The translations under genes were made by a program, and so were the position numbers. From Micromonospora echinospora (GTDB lineage Bacteria > Actinomycetota > Actinomycetes > Mycobacteriales > Micromonosporaceae), in assembly GCF_014203425.1 (NCBI RefSeq), contig NZ_JACHJC010000001.1:1302001-1366000 (forward strand): DNA of 64,000 nt, in the 5' to 3' direction. Positions 51,459 through 61,317 of the stretch are shown piece after piece. Position 1 is the first letter of the stretch, and the number at the start of each line of letters is the position of its first letter. The notes below the pieces were generated by a model. The model was not told the DNA's origin, made no database searches, and was given only the letters and a program-made list of their open reading frames with translations.

Positions 51459-52115
51459 TCATCGATGTGGCAGGACGGCGGCGGTGCGCACCAGATCGTC
51501 GTCCACCGCGAATCGTCCGGTCACGCGGGACGGCGGGTCGGCCACCGGAGCGGCGGCGAGGCGGGCCGGCGCGATCTCGGCGTGGAACGTGCCCGCCTCC
51601 GGGTCGAGCGTGACGCGCGCGTCGGCGAAGCCCAGCCAGGTCCCGACGAGCGGGTGCCAGACCTTGTAGACGGTCTCCTTGGCGCTGAACAACACGGTTG
51701 GCCAGGGCGTCCCGGCCGGCAGCCGGGCCAGGTCCGCCTCCTCGTCGGGGCGGCACACCTTCCGTCGTACCCCGGGGGAGAGCGGGCGGAGCCGCTCGGC
51801 GTCGATGCCGACGGCGCGCACGTCGGCGGCGCGGGCGGCGGCGGCCGCGCAGTAGTCCCGGGTGTGGGTGATCGCGCCGACGACGCCGGGCGGCCAGACC
51901 GGGGCCCGGTCCGCGCCGGCCGGTACCGCCGTGGCGGTCAGGCCGAGCGTGGCGAGCGCGCGGCGGGCGCAGACCCGGCCGGCGGTGAAGTCGCGGCGGC
52001 GGTGCAGCACCGCGCGGTCGCCGAGGGCGGCCTGTTCGGCCGGAAGCAGTTCGCCGGACCAGTCGGCCGGTCCGGCCACCGACACGGCGACCACGGCCGG
52101 CAGCAGATCACGCAC
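51459..52115 (-). CDS. 4'-phosphopantetheinyl transferase, Sfp/EntD type
   Basis: A 218-residue enzyme that attaches phosphopantetheine to carrier proteins of siderophore, peptide or polyketide synthases. The motifs are all present: VVGAITHTRDYCAAAA, AVGIDAERLRPL (metal Asp and Glu) and FSAKETVYKVWHPLVG (KExxYK). No biosynthetic megasynthase lies in the window, so it works in trans. The start GTG is supported by alignment length; the upstream gap is 129 bp. Confidence 0.92.
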   Translation of the reverse strand: MRDLLPAVVAVSVAGPADWSGELLPAEQAALGDRAVLHRRRDFTAGRVCARRALATLGLTATAVPAGADRAPVWPPGVVGAITHTRDYCAAAAARAADVRAVGIDAERLRPLSPGVRRKVCRPDEEADLARLPAGTPWPTVLFSAKETVYKVWHPLVGTWLGFADARVTLDPEAGTFHAEIAPARLAAAPVADPPSRVTGRFAVDDDLVRTAAVLPHR

Positions 52116-52244
52116 GTGTGGTGGATGACGGGGACACGCGGTGAACGTACCGTAACGCTGGAGCGTGCCGCGGCGCTGAAGGGATGTTGCCGGGAGGCAA
52201 CCGGTCCATCACCACCACGAACCCGAACAGAGAAGGAGCGGCGG

Positions 52245-52514
52245 ATGACGCGTGGCGCGGAGGCACCGGGGAGGCGGGACGGCGAGCACGTGCCGGTGAC
52301 CCCCGACTGGACCTGTGGCTCGTGCGGTGACGACTGGCCCTGCGCCACGAAACGTCACCACCTGCTGCACGAGTATCAGGTGGATCGGGCGTCGTTGAGC
52401 GTCTATCTCGGCTCCTGCCTGGCCGCGGCCACGCAGGACCTGCGCTCTGTGCCGGTCACCGCGCTCCAGGACCGGTTCATCGGCTGGGTGCCGCGCGGCC
52501 CGAGGACGATCTGA
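52245..52514 (+). CDS. Small Cys-containing protein, 89 residues
   Basis: TPDWTCGSCGDDWPCATKRH shows CxxC and a third Cys, a knuckle common in small actinobacterial proteins often annotated as flavin-reductase-related. It is followed by a helical part (LSVYLGSCLAAATQDLRSVP). AAGGAG stands seven bases before the ATG. Metal binding is probable; nothing more can be said. Confidence 0.72.
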   Translation: MTRGAEAPGRRDGEHVPVTPDWTCGSCGDDWPCATKRHHLLHEYQVDRASLSVYLGSCLAAATQDLRSVPVTALQDRFIGWVPRGPRTI

Positions 52515-52518
52515 GCTC

Positions 52519-52555
52519 CCGGTGGCCGTCGCGTCGGGTCCACGACGGCCACCGG
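52519..52555. terminator. Bidirectional terminator
   Basis: CCGGTGGCCGTCG (52519-52531) and CGACGGCCACCGG (52543-52555) form a 13-bp perfect stem between convergent genes. Confidence 0.85.
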
Positions 52556-52564
52556 AAGTGGTCC

Positions 52565-53338
52565 TCAGCTGCGGCGGGGCCGCCGGGTGAGCGCGAAGCC
52601 GACCACGCCGGCCACGGCGGCGAGCACGCCGCCCACGCCGGTCCACACCCAGCGCGAGCCCGCGTCGGGGAGCCAGCCGGTCAGGTCGGTCTCCTCCTCG
52701 GCCACCGGCTCGGGCGTCGGCTCGGCGGCGAGCACCTTGCCCGCCCTGGTGTTCGGCACCAGCGGCGCGGCCAGCTCGCCGTCGTCGCCGGACGCGCCGC
52801 CCTCGTCGGTCGCGCCGACGAGCATCTCCACCTCGACCGGCAGGCCGAGGTCGGGCTCGGGCAGGTCGGTGACGGAGAGCCGGACGTAGTAGGTGCCGGG
52901 CAGCGGGTCGCCCGACCATGGCTCGGCCCACTGTCGTACCCGGCGCAGCGTGCAGCCGAGCGCCACGCTCGTCGCCGCCGCGTCCACTGTCGGCGTCTGC
53001 GCGCCGGCCGTGCACGCCTGCCGGCGGCGCAGCCCGTCGAAGACGTCGACGGTCCAGGTGGACGCGCCGGTGCGACGCTTCGGGAACGTGACGGTGGCGG
53101 TGATCTCGTGCACCTGCCCGGCGTCGGCCCGGAACGACCAGTACAGGTGGTCGCCGGTCGACGCGCCCACCTGCACCGGCTGCCCGGCGGTGACGGTCGT
53201 GGCGGTGAGGAACGAGGTGCCGGCCTTGGTCACGGTGGTCGCGCCCGGTGACGGGCTGGGCGCGGCCAGGGCCGCCGCCGGGGTGAGGGCGAGTGCCGTG
53301 ACGGCCGTCGCCGCCGCGGCGCGAATCAGCGTACGCAT
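52565..53338 (-). CDS. Exported protein with LPxAG-like sorting tail
   Basis: 257 residues. A signal peptide (MRTLIRAAAATAVTALALTP, Ala-rich cleavage) precedes a beta-rich domain (GDHLYWSFRADAGQVHEITATVTFPKR, TYYVRLSVTDLPEPDLGLPVEVEMLVG). The C-terminus has LPDAG, a helix (WVWTGVGGVLAAVAGVVGFAL) and a basic end RRPRRS, the layout of a sortase substrate with the third residue altered. It starts two bases after the stop of the VWA gene, so the two are one operon. Confidence 0.78.
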   Translation of the reverse strand: MRTLIRAAAATAVTALALTPAAALAAPSPSPGATTVTKAGTSFLTATTVTAGQPVQVGASTGDHLYWSFRADAGQVHEITATVTFPKRRTGASTWTVDVFDGLRRRQACTAGAQTPTVDAAATSVALGCTLRRVRQWAEPWSGDPLPGTYYVRLSVTDLPEPDLGLPVEVEMLVGATDEGGASGDDGELAAPLVPNTRAGKVLAAEPTPEPVAEEETDLTGWLPDAGSRWVWTGVGGVLAAVAGVVGFALTRRPRRS

Positions 53339-53340
53339 GC

Positions 53341-54636
53341 TCAGTTCACCCTCCACGTGTGCACCCACCAGCGGGTGAGCAGTCCGGCGACCAGCCCGGT
53401 GAGCAGTCCGGCAAGCGTGAGCAGGAGCAGCAGCACCCAGCCGCGGCCGAGGTCCGGCCCGTCCGGGGCGGGGGAGGCGGCCACCACGTCGACTGTCAGC
53501 TCCACCGGCATGCCCGGCTGGGCCTGCGTACCGGGCCGGGCCGCGAACGAGTTGCTGACCACCAGGCAGACGGTTCGTACTGCCTGCTCCGCGCCGGGGC
53601 TCGGCTCCGGGCTCGGGCCGTCGTCGTCCTCCTCTTCGGCGGCCGACCAGCGCAGGCCGGCGGAGATCACGTCGGTGCGCCCGCTTCCGGCGTCGACGCC
53701 CCGGACCAGTTCCCGCCCGTCCGGCGCGGTGGCGCGCAGCAGCACGCCGTAGTCCGGGTTGACCGGCCGGTCCAGCGCGACGCTCACCGAGGCGCGCAGT
53801 TCCTGCCCGGGCCGCACCGGCACCCGGTACCAGCGGTGCTCGGAGAACGCCTCCCGGTCGCTGTAGACGCCCGGGGCGAGCAGCGGCGCGCCCTGGCACG
53901 CCGCGCCGCCACCGACCACCGCCGGGGTGGCCGTGTACGTGTCCCGGGCCCGGTCGACAAGCTGCTTGATCCGGCCGGTCAGCTCGTCGGCGCTCTGCGC
54001 CGCCGTGTAGGTGCCCCCTGTCGCGCCGGCGATGCAGAGCAGCTGCCGGCGTACCTTCTCGTCCGGGGCGAGACCGAGCGTGTCGACGACGAGCCGGGTG
54101 CCCTGGGCGGCCAGTTCGCGCGCCACCTCGCACGGGTCGGGCGGGGCGCAGGTGTCCTCGCCGTCGGTGATCAGCACGATCCGGCGGGCGGTGCTGCCGG
54201 TGCCCAGGTCCTGCGCGGCGGAGCGCAGCGCCAGCCCGACCGGTGTGAAACCGGTCGGGCGTAGCCCGGCGACGGCGGCCTTGGCCTGGGTACGGTCCAC
54301 CGGGCCGACCGGCACGATCTGCTGGGTGTCCAGGCAGCCCTGCTTCTTGTCCTTGCCCTGGTAGGTGGCGCCGAGCACCCGGATGCCGAGCTGTGTCTCG
54401 TCCGGCAGGGCGTCGACCACCTCGTTGAACGCCTGCTGCGCGACGGAGATCCGGCTGCGCCCGTCGATGTCCCGGGCCCGCATCGAGCCACTGACGTCGA
54501 GGACCAGCTCGACCTTGGGCGGCTCGGCGACCGGCTCGGTGGTCTCGTCGTCGGCCCCGGCAGGGCTCGGCCCGATCAGCGCGGCGGCCGCCAGGAGTCC
54601 GAAGAGGACAATCGTCGATCGTCTCTTGTTGATCAC
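53341..54636 (-). CDS. VWA-domain membrane protein
   Basis: 431 residues. A signal peptide (LFGLLAAAALIGPSPAGA) is followed by a von Willebrand A domain with the MIDAS motif DVSGSM and TGFTPVGLAL / ITDGEDTC. A beta-rich extracellular region comes next, and a C-terminal helix (WVLLLLLTLAGLLTGLVAGLLTRWW) anchors it. The MIDAS indicates a metal-dependent binding partner; the LPxAG protein next to it is the obvious candidate. TACACT ends seven bases before GTG 54636, whereas the longer upstream start has no signal. Confidence 0.83.
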   Translation of the reverse strand: MINKRRSTIVLFGLLAAAALIGPSPAGADDETTEPVAEPPKVELVLDVSGSMRARDIDGRSRISVAQQAFNEVVDALPDETQLGIRVLGATYQGKDKKQGCLDTQQIVPVGPVDRTQAKAAVAGLRPTGFTPVGLALRSAAQDLGTGSTARRIVLITDGEDTCAPPDPCEVARELAAQGTRLVVDTLGLAPDEKVRRQLLCIAGATGGTYTAAQSADELTGRIKQLVDRARDTYTATPAVVGGGAACQGAPLLAPGVYSDREAFSEHRWYRVPVRPGQELRASVSVALDRPVNPDYGVLLRATAPDGRELVRGVDAGSGRTDVISAGLRWSAAEEEDDDGPSPEPSPGAEQAVRTVCLVVSNSFAARPGTQAQPGMPVELTVDVVAASPAPDGPDLGRGWVLLLLLTLAGLLTGLVAGLLTRWWVHTWRVN

Positions 54637-54813
54637 TGGGCGAAGTGTAGTGAGATCCACTTTGGAAGATCATCCGGGTCTGGCGACCCTCCGCGCGGCC
54701 GTTGCGCCGGAGATCGAACCCGTTATGTTCCCGCAGGATGACCCACGGTTAGATGATTGAGGCGACCTTCCGGAAGTGGCGTGCCCGTCGTAAATCTGAC
54801 CGGCCCGCACCCG

Positions 54814-54905
54814 TTGTGCCCGTGCCGGAGTGTGGTTAAGCTCTGTCTTGCGCGCCCCAATCGCCCGCTTCCCCCGTGGCAGGCGATCGGGGCGCGCTTC
54901 TTTGT
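54814..54905 (+). other. Promoter-like site followed by a GC-rich hairpin
   Basis: TTGTGC, 17 bases and TAAGCT (54814-54842) would start RNA near 54850, exactly at GCGCGCCCCAATCGCC, whose complement GGCGATCGGGGCGCGC lies at 54882-54897 before TTCTTTGTG. The hairpin also sits right behind pmt, so on the minus strand it is simply the pmt terminator. A tiny plus-strand RNA is possible but unproven. Confidence 0.45.
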
Positions 54906-54920
54906 GCCGGCGCCCGCGCC

Positions 54921-56600
54921 TCAGATCCAGCGGCCGTCCAGCCACATGCGCGCCGACCACTCCGCGTACGGCAGCACCCGGCCCACGAAGATCGGGTAGA
55001 AGTACGCGAAACAGAGCGCCACCAGCAACACGTAGGCGCCCGCGATGATCCCGCCCACCATCCGCCGATCCCGTAGCTGTTGCGGGTCGGGCGGCGCGGC
55101 CGTGGCGGTCGTCGCGGTCACCGGCGCCGGGGTGGTGATCGCCCCGAGCACATAGACCACCGCGAGCACCAGGAACGGCACCGCCGGCGCGGCGTAGAAG
55201 GAGAACATCGTCCGGCCGTCGAGGGCGAACCAGAACCAGGGCAGCAGGCCGGCGGCGACGCTGAGCAGGATCGCGCCCGCCCGCCAGTCCCGCCGGGCCA
55301 GGCCGAGCCAGGCGGTCGCGGCGATCGCCGGCAGGAACGACCACCACAGCAGCGGGGTGCCCAGCAGCAGCACCTCCGAGGCGCAGCTCGGCGCGCCGCA
55401 ACCGCCGTCCCCGGACCAGTGGAACGCCACCGGGCGGCCGAGCAGCAGCCACTGCCACGGCCAGGACTGGTACTTGTGCGGGTCGTCGAGCTGGGTGTGG
55501 AACCCGTACGAAGCCTTGTGGTATTCCCACAGGTTGTTCAGCGCCCCGATGAACGGGGTGTCGCTCAGCTCCGGGTTGTTCGGGTAGCGCTCGGCCAGGC
55601 GGTAGTAACCCTCGTCGCTGAGCAGCCAGCCCGACCAGGTCGCGACGTAGGTGACCACCATCAGCACGCCGGCCGCGAGCAGCCAGGGCAGCTCGTCCAG
55701 CACCGCGTCACGCCACGGGCGGCGGACCCCGGCCGAACGGCGGACGCCCACCTCCCAGAGCAGCACCAGCAGCGCGAACGCCGGCACGAAGTAGATCGCG
55801 CTCCACTTGACCGAGCAGGCGCAACCGAGCAGCACCCCGGCCGCCAGCCGCCACCACGGCCAGTTCCGCCACCCGGACGGAGGCCGCCCGGCCCGGCCCG
55901 GCCTGGTCGGGTCGAGCCCGGCCTCCAGGGCCCGCGTCCAGCGCCGCCGCCGGGCGTCCCGGTCGAGCACCAGCGCGCCGAACGCGGCCAGCACGAACAG
56001 CAGCAGGAAGATGTCGAGGATGGCCGTGCGGGACAGCACCAGGTGGAACCCGTCGAGCGCGAGCAGCAGACCCGCCGCGCAGCCGAGCACCGTGGAGCGG
56101 AACATCCGCCGGCCGATGCGGACCAGCAGCAGCACCGACAGCGTGCCGGCCACCGCCGCGCCGAACCGCCAGCCGAACTCCGGCGACGTCGTGATCAGGT
56201 GGCCCGGCACCGAGACGCCGCTGTCCGCGTCCTGGTAGCCGAAGGCCCACTCGCCGATCCCGATCATCCACTTGCCCAGCGGTGGATGCACCACGTACGA
56301 CGGGCCGTTGTCCTTGTAGTTCCACTCGACGCCGCGGTCGATCAGCCCGTACGCGTCCTTGGCGTAGTAGGTCTCGTCGAAGACCTTGCCGGGCGGGAAG
56401 CTGAGACCCACGAAACGCAGGATCGCCGCGATCGCCACCACCACGGCGGTGGCCAGCCACGCCTGCCCTCGACCGATGCGGTCATCGACGGTGGCGAGCC
56501 GGCGCCGGACGGCGGCCGGAAGGCCGCCCCCGTTGCCGTCGCCCCGCTCGGCGGTGGAGGGATCCGGGTTCGCGCTCTGTGCTGTCGACGCACTCGTCAC
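54921..56600 (-). CDS. pmt: Protein O-mannosyltransferase
   Basis: 559 residues with about 11 helices. It transfers mannose from polyprenyl-phosphate mannose to exported proteins. Features: FPPGKVFDETYYAKDAYGLI (DE of the first loop, essential in family GT39), WMIGIGEWAFGYQD, FHLVLSRTAILDIFLLLF, GCACSVKWSAIYFVPAFALL and a C-terminal cluster with IFVGRVLPYAEWSARMWLDGRWI. It is divergent from rsmI as in mycobacteria (Rv1002c/Rv1003). TACGAT ends six bases before the GTG. Confidence 0.93.
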   Translation of the reverse strand: MTSASTAQSANPDPSTAERGDGNGGGLPAAVRRRLATVDDRIGRGQAWLATAVVVAIAAILRFVGLSFPPGKVFDETYYAKDAYGLIDRGVEWNYKDNGPSYVVHPPLGKWMIGIGEWAFGYQDADSGVSVPGHLITTSPEFGWRFGAAVAGTLSVLLLVRIGRRMFRSTVLGCAAGLLLALDGFHLVLSRTAILDIFLLLFVLAAFGALVLDRDARRRRWTRALEAGLDPTRPGRAGRPPSGWRNWPWWRLAAGVLLGCACSVKWSAIYFVPAFALLVLLWEVGVRRSAGVRRPWRDAVLDELPWLLAAGVLMVVTYVATWSGWLLSDEGYYRLAERYPNNPELSDTPFIGALNNLWEYHKASYGFHTQLDDPHKYQSWPWQWLLLGRPVAFHWSGDGGCGAPSCASEVLLLGTPLLWWSFLPAIAATAWLGLARRDWRAGAILLSVAAGLLPWFWFALDGRTMFSFYAAPAVPFLVLAVVYVLGAITTPAPVTATTATAAPPDPQQLRDRRMVGGIIAGAYVLLVALCFAYFYPIFVGRVLPYAEWSARMWLDGRWI

Positions 56601-56683
56601 CCGGCGATCGTAGGCTGCGAGGGTGCCCGGTGGCGTCCGTCGTCTCCGAAATTGGTACGACCTTCGATGAAGGAGCGCACGCC

Positions 56684-57532
56684 GTGGGGGAAATGTCCGA
56701 GGTCGGACGGCTGGTGTTGCTCGGCGCGCCGTTGGGCAACCCGGCCGACGCGTCCGCCCGGTTCCGCGAGGTGCTGGCCGCCGCCGACGTGGTCGCCGCC
56801 GAGGACACCCGGCGGCTCACCCGGCTGGCCCGCGACCTCGACGTGACAGTGCCGGGCCGGATCGTCTCCTACTTCGAGGGCAACGAGGAGCGGCGTACCC
56901 CGGAACTGGCCGAGGTGCTCACCGCCGGCTACACGGTAGCGCTGGTCACCGACGGCGGCATGCCGAGCGTCTCCGACCCCGGATACCGGCTGGTCCGGGC
57001 CGCCCTGGACGCGGGCGTGCCGGTCACCGCGGCGCCCGGGCCGAGTGCGGTCACCACCGCGCTGGCGCTGTCCGGGCTGCCCTGCGACCGGTTCTGCTTC
57101 GAGGGTTTCCTGCCCCGTACCCCCGGCACCCGCCGCTCCCGCCTGCGGTCCCTCGCCGCCGAGGACCGCACGCTCGTGTTCTTCGAAGCGCCGCACCGCA
57201 TCGTCGGCGCGCTCGCCGACCTGGCCGAGGCGTTCGGCAGGGACCGGCCCGCCGCGCTCTGCCGGGAGCTGACCAAGACCTACGAGGAGGTGGTCCGCCG
57301 CCCGCTGGGCGACCTGGCCGAGTGGGCCGCCGCCGGCGACCCCCGGGGCGAGATCACGCTCGTCGTGGCGGGCGCGCCGGCCACGCCCGCGGTCCGACCC
57401 GACGACGACACGCTGCGCGCCGCGGTGGCCGAGCGCGAGGCGGCCGGGCTGTCCCGGCGCGACGCGATCACCGAGGTCGCCACCGCGTACGGGCTGCGAC
57501 GGCGGGAGGTCTACGCCGTCGTGCACCAGTGA
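56684..57532 (+). CDS. rsmI: 16S rRNA (cytidine-1402-2'-O)-methyltransferase
   Basis: A 282-residue tetrapyrrole-methylase-fold enzyme. Motifs are LVLLGAPLGNPADASARFREVL, AAEDTRRLTRL, ALVTDGGMPSVSDPGYRLV (glycine loop), AAPGPSAVTTALALSGL and FFEAPHRIVGALADL. GAAGGAG stands eight bases before GTG 56684, better than ATG 56693. The neighbouring pmt and metG reproduce the mycobacterial order. Confidence 0.94.
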   Translation: MGEMSEVGRLVLLGAPLGNPADASARFREVLAAADVVAAEDTRRLTRLARDLDVTVPGRIVSYFEGNEERRTPELAEVLTAGYTVALVTDGGMPSVSDPGYRLVRAALDAGVPVTAAPGPSAVTTALALSGLPCDRFCFEGFLPRTPGTRRSRLRSLAAEDRTLVFFEAPHRIVGALADLAEAFGRDRPAALCRELTKTYEEVVRRPLGDLAEWAAAGDPRGEITLVVAGAPATPAVRPDDDTLRAAVAEREAAGLSRRDAITEVATAYGLRRREVYAVVHQ

Positions 57533-57533
57533 A

Positions 57534-57589
57534 AGGAAGGGCCCCCTGTTAACGCCTCAGGTAGAGGAAGGGCCCCCGCTTAACACCTC
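57534..57589. repeat. Family B repeat, two direct copies of 25 bp
   Basis: AGGAAGGGCCCCC...TTAACGCCTC at 57534-57558 and a 22/25 match at 57565-57589 (period 31). They begin just after the rsmI stop and are the reverse complement of the elements behind tatD. Confidence 0.88.
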
Positions 57590-57591
57590 CC

Positions 57592-58416
57592 TCACCAGGC
57601 GGCGGCCAGGAACCCGACGGTGATCAGCGCCGGCCCGGCCAGCGCCAGGCCGACCGCCCAGCGGCGCTGCCGCTCGTCCGCCAGCCGGATCGCCCCGGTC
57701 CACCTGGCGATCCCGGCGGCGCACCCGGCCACCAGCGCCAGCCCGAGCAGCCAGCGCAGGTGCCGTCCGGGGCCGGTGTCCGCGTAGGCGGTGGAGCCGT
57801 CCGGCCCGGTCATCCGTGCCGGCAGCAGGGTGCCGGTGGCGGTTCGCCCGGCCGGTACGCCGCTGACCCGTACACCCTGGGCCTGGAACCGGTCGCCGTC
57901 GGCCAGGAAGATCCCCCGGCAGCGTTGGGTGAGCCCGCCGCCCGCGCACTCGGTGATCATCACGGTGCCGCCGGTCGAGTGCCCGGCCGCCAGCCAGAAC
58001 GGCCCGGCGCTCACCCAGGCGAAGAACGCGGCGAGCAGGCTCAACGTCAGCAGCACGGCGAGGCCGACGGGCGGGGTCGGCGGGGGGACCGGGCGTTCCG
58101 GCTCGCGGCGGACCGGCGGCCGGACGGGGAGCGGATGCGGCTCGTCGCGCAGCGGCGTGCCGTCCCAGTGCACCTCCTCGATCGGCGCCCAGCCGCCCGC
58201 CTGCGCGGCCTTGCGCTGCCAGCGCGGCTGCCGCACCGGTACCCGGCTCGGCACCGCGTCCACCGGCGCGCCGGTGGTGGGCTCCACCTCGACCGGCGGG
58301 TCCGCCGGGTCGAGCCGGGGCTGCGGCGCGACGGGCGCGCCCGCCGGGGCGGGACGCGCCCGCCGGGTGGTGGCCGCCGGCTCCGGCACCGCTGGTCTGT
58401 TGGTCACGATGTTCAT
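57592..58416 (-). CDS. Membrane protein with Pro-rich cytoplasmic part
   Basis: 274 residues. Residues 1-115 are Pro/Arg/Val-rich ([18 protein letters not shown]). A helix ([21 protein letters not shown]), an exported loop with two cysteines ([33 protein letters not shown]), and two further helices ([33 protein letters not shown]) follow. No family recognised. It starts 128 bp from the divergent metG. No clear ribosome binding site. Confidence 0.7.
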   Translation of the reverse strand: MNIVTNRPAVPEPAATTRRARPAPAGAPVAPQPRLDPADPPVEVEPTTGAPVDAVPSRVPVRQPRWQRKAAQAGGWAPIEEVHWDGTPLRDEPHPLPVRPPVRREPERPVPPPTPPVGLAVLLTLSLLAAFFAWVSAGPFWLAAGHSTGGTVMITECAGGGLTQRCRGIFLADGDRFQAQGVRVSGVPAGRTATGTLLPARMTGPDGSTAYADTGPGRHLRWLLGLALVAGCAAGIARWTGAIRLADERQRRWAVGLALAGPALITVGFLAAAW

Positions 58417-58543
58417 TTCACACCGGTACGCCCGGCTTGCGAGGAAGCTCATGCCGCGTGTCGGCGACAAATCGGACGTACGGCTGGCGCCTGCCGCCCA
58501 TTGGTTCGCGGCCGGCCCACCGCAATCACTAGGCTTGCTGCTC

Positions 58544-60346
58544 ATGAGTCACGTTCTCGCAGCGGTCGCCTGGCCCTACGCCAACGGCCCGCGCCACATC
58601 GGCCACGTATCCGGATTCGGCGTTCCCTCCGACGTCTTCGCCCGGTACATGCGGATGGCCGGTCACGACGTGCTCATGGTCTCCGGCACCGACGAACACG
58701 GCACCCCGATCCAGGTGCAGGCCGACGCCGAGGGCGTCACCCCGCGCGAGCTGGCCGACCGGTACAACCGGGTGATCGCCGAGGACCTGCTGGCGCTGGG
58801 CCTGTCCTACGACCTGTTCACCCGTACCACCACGCGCAACCACTACGCGGTGGTGCAGGAGCTGTTCACCGGCCTGTACCGCAACGGGTACATCGTCCCG
58901 AAGGTCACCACCGGGGCGATGTCCCCGTCCACCGGCCGGACGCTGCCCGACCGCTACATCGAGGGCACCTGCCCGATCTGCGGCTACGACAGCGCACGCG
59001 GCGACCAGTGCGACAACTGCGGCAACCAGCTCGACCCGATCGACCTGATCGACCCCAAGTCGAAGATCAACGGGGAGACGCCGGAGTTCGTCGAGACCGA
59101 GCACTTCTTCCTCGACCTGCCCGCCCTCGCCGACGCGCTGCGGCAGTGGCTGGACAACCGCGAGGGCTGGCGCCCCAACGTGCTGCGGTTCTCCCGCAAC
59201 CTGCTCGACGACCTCCAGCCCCGGGCCATCACCCGGGACCTGGAGTGGGGCGTGCCGATCCCGCTCGACGACTGGCGCGACCGGCCGGACAAGCGGATCT
59301 ACGTCTGGTTCGACGCGGTCATCGGCTACCTGTCCGCGTCCATCGAGTGGGCCCGGCGCACCGGCGACCCGGAGGCCTGGCGCAAGTGGTGGTCGGCCGA
59401 CGGCGAGGGCAAGGACGCCCGCTCGTACTACTTCATGGGCAAGGACAACATCGTCTTCCACTCGGTGATCTGGCCGGCGCTGCTCGGCGGCTACTCCGGC
59501 GAGGGCGCCCGCGACGGCGAGCCGGGCGAGCTTGGCCGGCTCAACCTGCCCACCGAGGTCGTCTCCAGCGAATACCTGACCATGGAGGGACGGAAGTTCT
59601 CCTCCTCCCGCAAGGTGGTCATCTACGTCCGGGACTTCCTGGAGCGCTACGACGCCGACGCGCTGCGCTACTTCATCGCGGTGGCCGGCCCGGAGAGCAA
59701 CGACACCGACTTCACCTGGGCCGAGTTCCTGCGCCGCAACAACGACGAGCTGGTCGCCGGCTGGGGCAACCTGGTCAACCGCTCCGTCTCGATGGCGGCG
59801 AAGAACTTCGGCGCGATCCCGCCGGTCGACCCGGCCGGGCTCACCGAGGCCGACCAGGCGCTGCTGGACACCGCGAAGGCGGGCTTCGCCACCGTCGGCG
59901 ACCTGATCGCCCGGCACCGGCAGAAGCAGGCCATCGGCGAGGCCATGAAGGTCGTCGCCGAGGCCAACAAGTACCTCTCCGAGCAGGCGCCCTGGAAGCT
60001 CAAGGGCGAGGACGACAAGCCCCGCATGGGCACCATCCTGCACGTCGCCCTCCAGGTGGTCAGCGACGCCAACACGCTGCTCACCCCGTTCCTGCCGCAC
60101 TCCGCCCAGAAGATCCACGAGCTGCTCGGCGGCACCGGCACGCACGCGCCGATGCCGGTGATCGAGGAGGTCGACGACCTCGACGGCGGGCCGTCGTACC
60201 CGGTGCTGACCGGTGACTACACGGTCGGGGCGCGCTGGGAGTCCGTACCCCTGGAAGTGGGCCGGCCGCTCGCGGCGCCGAAGCCGGTGTTCCGCAAGCT
60301 CGACCCGTCCATCGTCGAGGAGGAGCTGGCCCGCCTGGCCGGCTGA
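58544..60346 (+). CDS. metG: Methionyl-tRNA synthetase
   Basis: A 600-residue class I synthetase. HIGH is present in [15 protein letters not shown] is the KMSKS equivalent, and [17 protein letters not shown] gives the four-cysteine zinc knuckle. The anticodon-binding helices start near [17 protein letters not shown] and no C-terminal dimer domain is present. TAGGCT ends eight bases before the ATG and no Shine-Dalgarno sequence exists, so the mRNA is likely leaderless. Confidence 0.97.
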   Translation: MSHVLAAVAWPYANGPRHIGHVSGFGVPSDVFARYMRMAGHDVLMVSGTDEHGTPIQVQADAEGVTPRELADRYNRVIAEDLLALGLSYDLFTRTTTRNHYAVVQELFTGLYRNGYIVPKVTTGAMSPSTGRTLPDRYIEGTCPICGYDSARGDQCDNCGNQLDPIDLIDPKSKINGETPEFVETEHFFLDLPALADALRQWLDNREGWRPNVLRFSRNLLDDLQPRAITRDLEWGVPIPLDDWRDRPDKRIYVWFDAVIGYLSASIEWARRTGDPEAWRKWWSADGEGKDARSYYFMGKDNIVFHSVIWPALLGGYSGEGARDGEPGELGRLNLPTEVVSSEYLTMEGRKFSSSRKVVIYVRDFLERYDADALRYFIAVAGPESNDTDFTWAEFLRRNNDELVAGWGNLVNRSVSMAAKNFGAIPPVDPAGLTEADQALLDTAKAGFATVGDLIARHRQKQAIGEAMKVVAEANKYLSEQAPWKLKGEDDKPRMGTILHVALQVVSDANTLLTPFLPHSAQKIHELLGGTGTHAPMPVIEEVDDLDGGPSYPVLTGDYTVGARWESVPLEVGRPLAAPKPVFRKLDPSIVEEELARLAG

Positions 60347-60360
60347 GCACACGCGCGAAC

Positions 60361-60390
60361 CGCGGCCCCGGGGATTTCCCCGGGGCCGCG
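60361..60390. terminator. Bidirectional terminator
   Basis: CGCGGCCCCGGGGA (60361-60374) pairs perfectly with TCCCCGGGGCCGCG (60377-60390) between metG and the convergent hydrolase. Confidence 0.9.
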
Positions 60391-60403
60391 GTCGTCCGCC
60401 AGG

Positions 60404-61255
60404 TCAGGCGGTCGCCATGCTCGGCGTGCCGATGAACTCCATGATGGCCTTGTTGACCTCGGCGGGATGGGTCCACGGCGTGCCGTGCGGCGCACCCTTC
60501 AACGTGACCAGCTTGGCGTCGGACAGCATGTTCACCAGCCGCTGGCCCGTCACCGGGAACGGCAGCACGTTGTCCTTGTCGCCCTGGATGATCAGCACCG
60601 GCACGTCGATGTTCGGCAGGTCACCGCGGAAGTCGGTCTGCCAGGCGTCCACCGAGTCGTGGGTGCCCTTGGCCGACGCCTGGGCGCCGATCTGCCAGTG
60701 CGCGTGGTACGCCTCGTCGCTGACCAGCTTCCCCCGGTTCTCGCTGGCGTTGAAGAACGCGTCGCAGAACTGGGTCAGGTAGGCGAACCGGTCCTGGATG
60801 ATCGCCTTCTGGAACCCCTCGAACATGCTCTTGTCGACGCCCTCCGGGTCGTCGGGCGTCTTCAGCAGGTACGGCGCCAACGGGGCCATCAGGACCGCCC
60901 GGTCCACCCGGTCCGACCCGTACGCGCCCAGGTAGCGGGTCACCTCGCCGGTGCCCATGGAGTGCCCGACCAGGATCGCGTTGCGCAGGTCCAGTTCGGT
61001 CATCAGCACGTCCAGGTCGGCGGCGAACGTGTCGTAGTCGTAGCCCATGGCCGGCTGGGCGGAGTTGCCGAACCCACGCCGGTCGTACGTGATCACCCGG
61101 TATCCGGCGTTCAGCAGCGGACCGCTCATCTTCTCCCACGTCGCCCCGTTGAACGGGAAACCGTGGATCAGCACGACCGGCTGACCGGAACCGTGATCCT
61201 CGTAGTAAAGGTCGATGGGTGCGGAGTTCTCCGTACCGACTGTGACAAAAGGCAT
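60404..61255 (-). CDS. Alpha/beta hydrolase, chloroperoxidase-like
   Basis: 283 residues. VVLIHGFPFNGATWEKM (oxyanion loop), LVGHSMGTGEVTRYLG (nucleophile Ser), a catalytic Asp in IIQGDKDNVLP and His in GAPHGTPWTHP. The MGTGEVTRYLG variant is that of cofactor-free haloperoxidases/esterases. The real substrate is unknown. GGGGGA lies about ten bases before the ATG. Confidence 0.9.
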   Translation of the reverse strand: MPFVTVGTENSAPIDLYYEDHGSGQPVVLIHGFPFNGATWEKMSGPLLNAGYRVITYDRRGFGNSAQPAMGYDYDTFAADLDVLMTELDLRNAILVGHSMGTGEVTRYLGAYGSDRVDRAVLMAPLAPYLLKTPDDPEGVDKSMFEGFQKAIIQDRFAYLTQFCDAFFNASENRGKLVSDEAYHAHWQIGAQASAKGTHDSVDAWQTDFRGDLPNIDVPVLIIQGDKDNVLPFPVTGQRLVNMLSDAKLVTLKGAPHGTPWTHPAEVNKAIMEFIGTPSMATA

Positions 61256-61317
61256 GTCGGGAATTCCCCCTCGCGCGGGTTTCTCGGACGCCCCACGCCT
61301 TCCCGACGTGCCCCCGT

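Noticed and set aside
51459..52115. Marker of a local biosynthetic gene cluster
   Set aside because: The Sfp-type transferase is isolated; no synthase, tailoring or export genes of a cluster are next to it.
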